A DNA stretch of 64,000 nucleotides from Anaerolineaceae bacterium (lineage in GTDB: Bacteria > Chloroflexota > Anaerolineae > Aggregatilineales > Phototrophicaceae): positions 496,001-560,000 of the forward strand of contig JACKCH010000010.1 in NCBI GenBank assembly GCA_020634115.1, in the 5' to 3' direction. Below are positions 59,854-64,000 of the stretch, piece after piece. Position numbers and translations under genes: made by a program. Position 1 is the stretch's first letter; the number at the start of each line of letters is the position of its first letter. The notes beneath the pieces were generated by a model. It was not told the origin of the DNA. It searched no databases and saw only the letters and a list, made by a program, of their open reading frames with translations.

Positions 59854-60636
59854 TCATGGATATTCCCAGAAGCGTTCTGCCGGGCGTCCTGCCCCCGCAT
59901 AAACCATGTGCTGGCGGGTTTCTGCTTCCATCGCGTCCAGGTTCGCCCAGAACGTGCTGATCTGTGACTCGTAGCGGGCAATCGCCTGGATTTTAGCCAC
60001 TACATTCGGTTCATCCACTTCGAATCGATAGAGCCTGAGGCTGAGCGGTGGCTTGTGCGATTTATAATAAGCCAGCGCCCTTTGTACCGCCTGATTATTT
60101 ATAGTGTAAGGATACTCTTCGTAAAGTTTCAACGCCAACGCCGCGTTAATTTTTATTAACCTCAGCGCCCAGTCCCGCACAATCTGGTGATCCACATGAT
60201 TCCCTGCCCCCAGCGGCGCGTAGAGAGTCGGGGTTGTTCCCAGATCAGGGATGGTGGCGGTTTGCAGATCACGTGCTGCCGGGTCATCCGGGTGGATCAT
60301 ACCAAAAAGCGATTCTTCCGAAGGATAAACCGGCTGTCCCGCTGCCGATACGCGGTATATACAATCCGGCCAGCGCGTCATCACCACTGGAGTCGCGCCC
60401 AGATGACAGATGGCGGCTTCGTCCTCGCGGATACGGAGGCTTACTGGGTCATCACCACTCTGCCAGCGGGTGTGCAGGTCACGTACAATCGGCGTATCGG
60501 GGATATGGTCTGGATATGGGTTTTGCCCCATGATGGTGATGACGGTGACACGCTCCCCGCGTTGCACCAGTTGATGAATGGTCGCGCCACAGCTTAAAAC
60601 CGCGTCGTCAAAATGCGGGGATAAAAAAACGTGCAT
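59854..60636 (-). CDS. PIG-L-family deacetylase
   Basis: 260 residues of the LmbE/PIG-L zinc-dependent N-acetylglucosaminyl deacetylase family. The first zinc motif is at the N-terminus (FLSPHFDDAVLSCG, P7-H8-x-D10-D11) and the second His is in GNHVDHQIVRDW. Members remove acetyl groups from GlcNAc conjugates such as thiol cofactors, antibiotics or glycans. It follows the GAF-kinase by 6 bases and is probably in its operon. Substrate unknown. Confidence 0.88.
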   Translation of the reverse strand: MHVFLSPHFDDAVLSCGATIHQLVQRGERVTVITIMGQNPYPDHIPDTPIVRDLHTRWQSGDDPVSLRIREDEAAICHLGATPVVMTRWPDCIYRVSAAGQPVYPSEESLFGMIHPDDPAARDLQTATIPDLGTTPTLYAPLGAGNHVDHQIVRDWALRLIKINAALALKLYEEYPYTINNQAVQRALAYYKSHKPPLSLRLYRFEVDEPNVVAKIQAIARYESQISTFWANLDAMEAETRQHMVYAGAGRPAERFWEYP

Positions 60637-60642
60637 AGGTGT

Positions 60643-62502
60643 TCAGTCCTGTATGGCGGCGATGCTGAACCTGAACGTGCTGCCGGTTCCGACCTCACTC
60701 TGAATTTCGATGATGCTGCCCATCTGCTCCACCAGGCTGCGCGTGATGGCGAAGCCCAATCCTGTCCCTGGCCTTGACCGGGTGAAATCGTCCTCAGCAC
60801 GCCAGAACTTGGTGCCGAGTTTGGCGATAGCATCCGGCGAAAGGCCGATGCCAGTGTCCTGTACGCTAAAAATGACCCGGTTTCCCTCTCGGTGGGCGTT
60901 AAACGTAATCGTGCCGCCTTCCGGGGTATATTTACAGGCGTTGCTCACCAGATTGGTGAGGACTTGCAGCAGCCGGTAGTAGTCCACTTCCATATCCGGC
61001 AAATTCGGCTCCACCACCTCGTGATACTCGTGGCGGAATTCCTGAACCTGCGTATACGTGCCATCATGCACGGCCTGTACGATGTCTGCCACCGGGACGC
61101 GCGACACTTCCATGAAAAAGTGACCGCCCTCAATCCGGCTGATGTCGGATAGGTCGGAAACCAGCATTGCCATTCGTTTAACAGTGGCTTTGATGCGCTG
61201 CAAAAATTCGACCTGTCGTTCTGTCAGGTCGCCCTGGTACAGAGTGAGATCTGCATATCCGGCAATACTGGTCATTGGCACTTTCAGATCATGCGCGACG
61301 ATGCCGACGAACTCACTTTTGGCTCGGTCTGCCTCACGGACTTTGGTGTAAAGCTGCGTGTTTTCAATCGCTACCGCCGCACGTGCCATCATCCGCTCAA
61401 TGGAATCCTGCTGATCGGCGGTGAAGGCCTGCCCGGTGCGTTTGACGACGACCACCCCTAACACGTTGGATTCCCGGCGTACCGGCATAATGGCAACAGC
61501 TTCCCCTTCTGCCTGCTGTGGGCTCAGGATAATCGGCTGGTTGGTTTCGACAACCCGTTGCACTGCGGGGTACGCATCATCCAGGAAATCGGGGTTATCG
61601 TCGGTACTGCCGTTAGTCTCACCGTAGTGGTACACTGCGCGGACGCGGCGTGGCTTGCCTTCGACCAGTCCGAAATGACCGCTGGTCGCTTCGGAAAGGC
61701 GGCACGCCCATTCGAGTGTATAGTGGATGGCTTTCTGCGGGTCGAGGGTCTCATTTAATTGCAGATCAACCCGCCGCAGCAGTTGGAGTTCTTCAACCCG
61801 CTGCGATAGTTCCTCGTCGGTTTCACTGAAGAGGCGGGCGTTATCAATGGCGACAGCGGCTTGCCCAGCGAAGGCTTCCAGCGCCGCCAGGTCATCGTCA
61901 TTAAACAGCCCGGCCATGACTCGGCTGTCCACATAGACGACGCCGATCACATTCCCCCGTGCTCGCAGCGGTGTCGCCATGATGCTGCGTAACACCTGGC
62001 TGACGATGCTGGCTTGCGCGGAGAAACGCGGGTCTTCGGCGGCGTTGGTCGTCAGGACGGGCGTCCCGTTATCCACCACTTCGTTCGTAATCGTGCGGCT
62101 GTACAGGAATTTGTCGCCGCTGATCGTTTGCTGGTCGAGATTGCGGGCGGCTTTAACTTCCAGCCCGCCATCATCGTTGCGAAGCATGAGGAAACCCCGC
62201 TCGGCTCCGGTCAGGTGGATGATGGCATCCATCACCTGGTCGAGGACGGTTTGCAGGTCGAGCGACGAACCAATTGCCCGACTGACATTATACAGCGCCT
62301 CGAAGCGTCCCTGTTTCTTGCCCTGTTTCCGCTCAGCATCCAGCTGTGTGAGCAGATCTTCAACCCGGCTGACCTGATTGAGAAGATACTGGCCGTCAAT
62401 GCGCCCGGTTCGTACCTGGGTGCGCAGTACACTCAGATTCTGGCGAATGCTGGTGAGGTCTTGTTCAGAAACCGGCTTATCCGGTGGGTTTTCGTTACTC
62501 AT
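60643..62502 (-). CDS. GAF-GAF histidine kinase
   Basis: 619 residues. GAF 1 spans about 75-222 (LYNVSRAIGSSLDLQTVLD, then LRARGNVIGVVYVDSRVMAG) and GAF 2 about 240-385. HisKA has H404 in FVGIVAHDLKVPMTSIAGYAD, and HATPase_c has LTNLVSNACKYTPEGG, SVQDTGIGLSP and GTGLGFAITRSLVEQM. There is no membrane segment, so it is a cytoplasmic sensor of small molecules or redox state. Its start overlaps the nth stop by 4 bases. Confidence 0.93.
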   Translation of the reverse strand: MSNENPPDKPVSEQDLTSIRQNLSVLRTQVRTGRIDGQYLLNQVSRVEDLLTQLDAERKQGKKQGRFEALYNVSRAIGSSLDLQTVLDQVMDAIIHLTGAERGFLMLRNDDGGLEVKAARNLDQQTISGDKFLYSRTITNEVVDNGTPVLTTNAAEDPRFSAQASIVSQVLRSIMATPLRARGNVIGVVYVDSRVMAGLFNDDDLAALEAFAGQAAVAIDNARLFSETDEELSQRVEELQLLRRVDLQLNETLDPQKAIHYTLEWACRLSEATSGHFGLVEGKPRRVRAVYHYGETNGSTDDNPDFLDDAYPAVQRVVETNQPIILSPQQAEGEAVAIMPVRRESNVLGVVVVKRTGQAFTADQQDSIERMMARAAVAIENTQLYTKVREADRAKSEFVGIVAHDLKVPMTSIAGYADLTLYQGDLTERQVEFLQRIKATVKRMAMLVSDLSDISRIEGGHFFMEVSRVPVADIVQAVHDGTYTQVQEFRHEYHEVVEPNLPDMEVDYYRLLQVLTNLVSNACKYTPEGGTITFNAHREGNRVIFSVQDTGIGLSPDAIAKLGTKFWRAEDDFTRSRPGTGLGFAITRSLVEQMGSIIEIQSEVGTGSTFRFSIAAIQD

Positions 62503-63215
62503 GAACCATTCTCACGATCATTTTTGTAGTAATCACAATACGCTGTTAGAGGACACGCATCACAGTTTGGCTGTCTTGCCCGGCAGACTTTCCGACCATG
62601 TTCAATCACATTGAGATGGAAGGCATAGTAATCTCCTGGCGGCACAATGGCCTCCATAATCGGATGCGCTTTTTCGGCATTCGTCTTCGGCGGTAAAAAG
62701 CCGATCCGCTGGCTGACACGGTGGATATGCGTATCCACCGGGAAAGCGGGACGGTTAAACGCAAAACACAGCACAATCGCGGCGGTTTTCGGACCGACTC
62801 CGTTCAGGCTCATCAGCCAATCCCTGGCGTCATCCAGGGGGAGGTCATTCAGGAAATCAATACTTAACTCACCACGCTGTTCAGTAATGGTGTTCAGTAC
62901 CTCCTGAATACGCGGGCCTTTCTGGTTTGCCAATCCTGCTGGGCGAATCGTCTCTATCACTTCTTCTGGGTCGGCGTCGCGCACCACTTCCCATGTTGGG
63001 TAACGTACCAGCAGGGCGTCATAGCCTTTGTCGCGGTTGGTATCACTGGTACTCTGGCTCAGGATACAGTTGACCAGTTCATCCAGCGGCAGGAGATGCT
63101 GCCGCCATGCCGGATAGCCGTAGCGTTCCCGCAGTAGAACCGCTACCGGCGCATATTTGGCCTGTCGTGCTGCAAAGTCTGGTATGGTCTCTGTGATATT
63201 TTTCTTCTCAGCCAT
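62499..63215 (-). CDS. nth: Endonuclease III-like DNA glycosylase
   Basis: 238 residues. The helix-hairpin-helix and catalytic region LNGVGPKTAAIVLCFAFN, then PAFPVDTHIHRV, retains the Lys and Asp of Nth-type bifunctional glycosylases. The C-terminal iron-sulfur motif CRARQPNCDACPLTAYC has the C-x6-C-x2-C-x5-C spacing. It removes oxidised pyrimidines and cleaves the strand. It leads a tight run with the GAF kinase and PIG-L gene. Confidence 0.93.
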   Translation of the reverse strand: MAEKKNITETIPDFAARQAKYAPVAVLLRERYGYPAWRQHLLPLDELVNCILSQSTSDTNRDKGYDALLVRYPTWEVVRDADPEEVIETIRPAGLANQKGPRIQEVLNTITEQRGELSIDFLNDLPLDDARDWLMSLNGVGPKTAAIVLCFAFNRPAFPVDTHIHRVSQRIGFLPPKTNAEKAHPIMEAIVPPGDYYAFHLNVIEHGRKVCRARQPNCDACPLTAYCDYYKNDRENGS

Positions 63216-63308
63216 AGTTCTGATTGTACGCCGGAATGTGTTTCAGGCAAGCAAAAACCGAGGAGCCGCAAATACTCCCATAGTTAAAACGCATTTCATC
63301 CTGATATG

Positions 63309-63740
63309 TTACGTGTTGGAGCGGGAATCTTCCTGAGCGAGTTGCGCCAGAAAATCCGGGTCGGTGACTTCCAACTGGGCGCGAGTGGTCATGAGCAGAT
63401 GCTCAAAGAGGGCAGCTTGGCGCGGCCAGTAGTCGTACAGCCCGGCGGCAATGTCGTCACACAAACGCCGGTTGCGTTCGGCCAGGGCGGTCTGGACAGC
63501 ATTAGGGTTATCCGGCAGGGGAGTGTTGACCTGTTGGATGAAGTTGAGCCGACCCCACTCTTCGCGAAGGTGGGTCATTTCCCAGGCGGCCTCCCGCCGG
63601 GCGATTTTCAAGGCGTTAATGGTGATCAGCGTCTCGTAATAACGACGAGGGTCACTGTCCTTGAGCAGGGGAAGAATCTGTTCTTGAAGAAACCAGGATA
63701 CGGTATCCAGCAGTTGGCTGGCGCTCGGTTTGTCATACAT
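63309..63740 (-). CDS. DUF6285-like protein
   Basis: 143 residues, helical, beginning MYDKPSASQLLDTVSWFLQEQ and ending in a polar tail. The pattern (RP/KPSA-x-L-L, then FLQEQILPLL and INALKIARREA) matches DUF6285, often linked to phosphotransferase or acyl-CoA genes, none of which is adjacent. The function is unknown. Confidence 0.6.
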   Translation of the reverse strand: MYDKPSASQLLDTVSWFLQEQILPLLKDSDPRRYYETLITINALKIARREAAWEMTHLREEWGRLNFIQQVNTPLPDNPNAVQTALAERNRRLCDDIAAGLYDYWPRQAALFEHLLMTTRAQLEVTDPDFLAQLAQEDSRSNT

Positions 63741-63802
63741 AATGGTCTGCTTTTCGGTTCAACAATAAGCCCTAATTTCGTATCATTCAAAGATGTAAAA
63801 CA

Positions 63803-63830
63803 ACGAGCAAGAGGAAATCCCCTTGCTCGT
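63803..63830 (-). terminator. Rho-independent terminator
   Basis: ACGAGCAAG and CTTGCTCGT flank a GC-rich loop with further pairing (GGGG/CCTC), followed on the minus strand by TGTTTTA, 25 bases after the stop of the partial gene to the right. Confidence 0.75.
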
Positions 63831-63854
63831 CCGATCTATTCAACTGCTGCTGTG

Positions 63855-64000
63855 CTAACCGGTGACCGGGATAAATACACCTGCCGGGTTGCGTAGTGCG
63901 CCTTGGGCATCCGGTAGCCAGCCATTAACCAGCACACCGTCACACATCGCCTGCACTTCATACCAACTGGCGGATTTGGTACGCCCGACAACCAGGTATT
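63855..64000 (-). CDS. C-terminus of a secreted or SH3b-like protein (partial)
   Basis: The frame ends at TAG (63857-63855) after YLVVGRTKSASWYEVQ, DGVLVNGWLPDAQGA and GVFIPVTG. The pattern of W-x-x-V then G-W resembles the end of an SH3b module seen in other secreted proteins of this window. The rest lies beyond the right edge. Confidence 0.5.
   Translation of the reverse strand, partial: YLVVGRTKSASWYEVQAMCDGVLVNGWLPDAQGALRNPAGVFIPVTG

Overview
The window is GC-rich bacterial chromosome with short intergenic gaps, many ATGA-type overlaps and no plasmid or phage replication genes. The gene families suggest a Chloroflexota (Anaerolineae-like) chromosome: an F420/deazaflavin-type nitroreductase, GT87 and other polytopic glycan enzymes, SH3b/LysM secreted proteins with Pro/Thr linkers, many GAF histidine kinases, a class III cyclase-AAA-TPR protein, and dispersed GTAGGG hairpin repeats. 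That assignment is an inference from gene content; no rRNA or taxonomic marker beyond lysS, greA and one tRNA is present.

Layout. 0-1.6 kb: a decaying island edge, with an hsdM type I methylase broken by one in-frame amber codon, the C-terminal remnant of a large serine recombinase, and tRNA-Glu(UUC). 1.7-13 kb: metabolic and transport genes (fructokinase, GT1 glycosyltransferase, cystathionine gamma-synthase-family enzyme, TetR regulator divergent from an MFS exporter, a second MFS, deazaflavin nitroreductase, monoacylglycerol-lipase-like hydrolase, FAH-family hydrolase). 13.3-21.9 kb: a minus-strand surface-polysaccharide block (Wzz-like, DUF3592, GT4, ALG5-like GT2, rhamnosyltransferase-like GT2, polytopic enzyme, GT87) with ribonuclease HII inside it. 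22-30.5 kb: ATP-grasp protein, SH3b protein, 2TM protein, an Hsp70-like ATPase apparently fused to a gyrase-A-type beta-propeller, a HepT/MntA toxin-antitoxin pair, moaA and a deoxynucleoside kinase.

30.5-39 kb is the most interesting part. Two 58-bp direct repeats differing at three positions bracket a LuxR regulator and a small alpha/beta-barrel protein. Next to them is a minus-strand series: REC-GAF-TIR protein, REC-histidine kinase hybrid, DinB protein, and a protein with DUF4062 plus a second TIR-like domain. A MacroD-type macrodomain gene is transcribed divergently from the TIR gene. Together these could form a phosphorelay-controlled NAD+/ADP-ribose signalling or defence module. MarR and FHA genes follow.

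39-57.5 kb: an FTR1 iron permease behind a long, possibly structured leader, a 47-residue membrane protein, M28 peptidase and WD40 lipoproteins, a ClC channel with CBS/TrkA-C domains, the cyclase-AAA-TPR protein, an esterase, an SH3b-LysM protein, a polysaccharide flippase, a YgjP-like metallopeptidase, lysS and greA. 57.8-64 kb: three histidine-kinase-type proteins, one with Asp in place of the phospho-acceptor His, with a PIG-L deacetylase, endonuclease III, a DUF6285 protein and the end of a secreted protein.

Small repeats are widespread: a palindromic element of about 125-135 bp with 12-bp terminal inverted repeats (two clear copies, one degenerate), a repeat that supplies an in-frame peptide inside a membrane protein, a 36-bp motif present three times that also encodes the C-terminus of the Hsp70-like protein, and six GTAGGG hairpins. 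No CRISPR array, rRNA or intact insertion sequence was seen.
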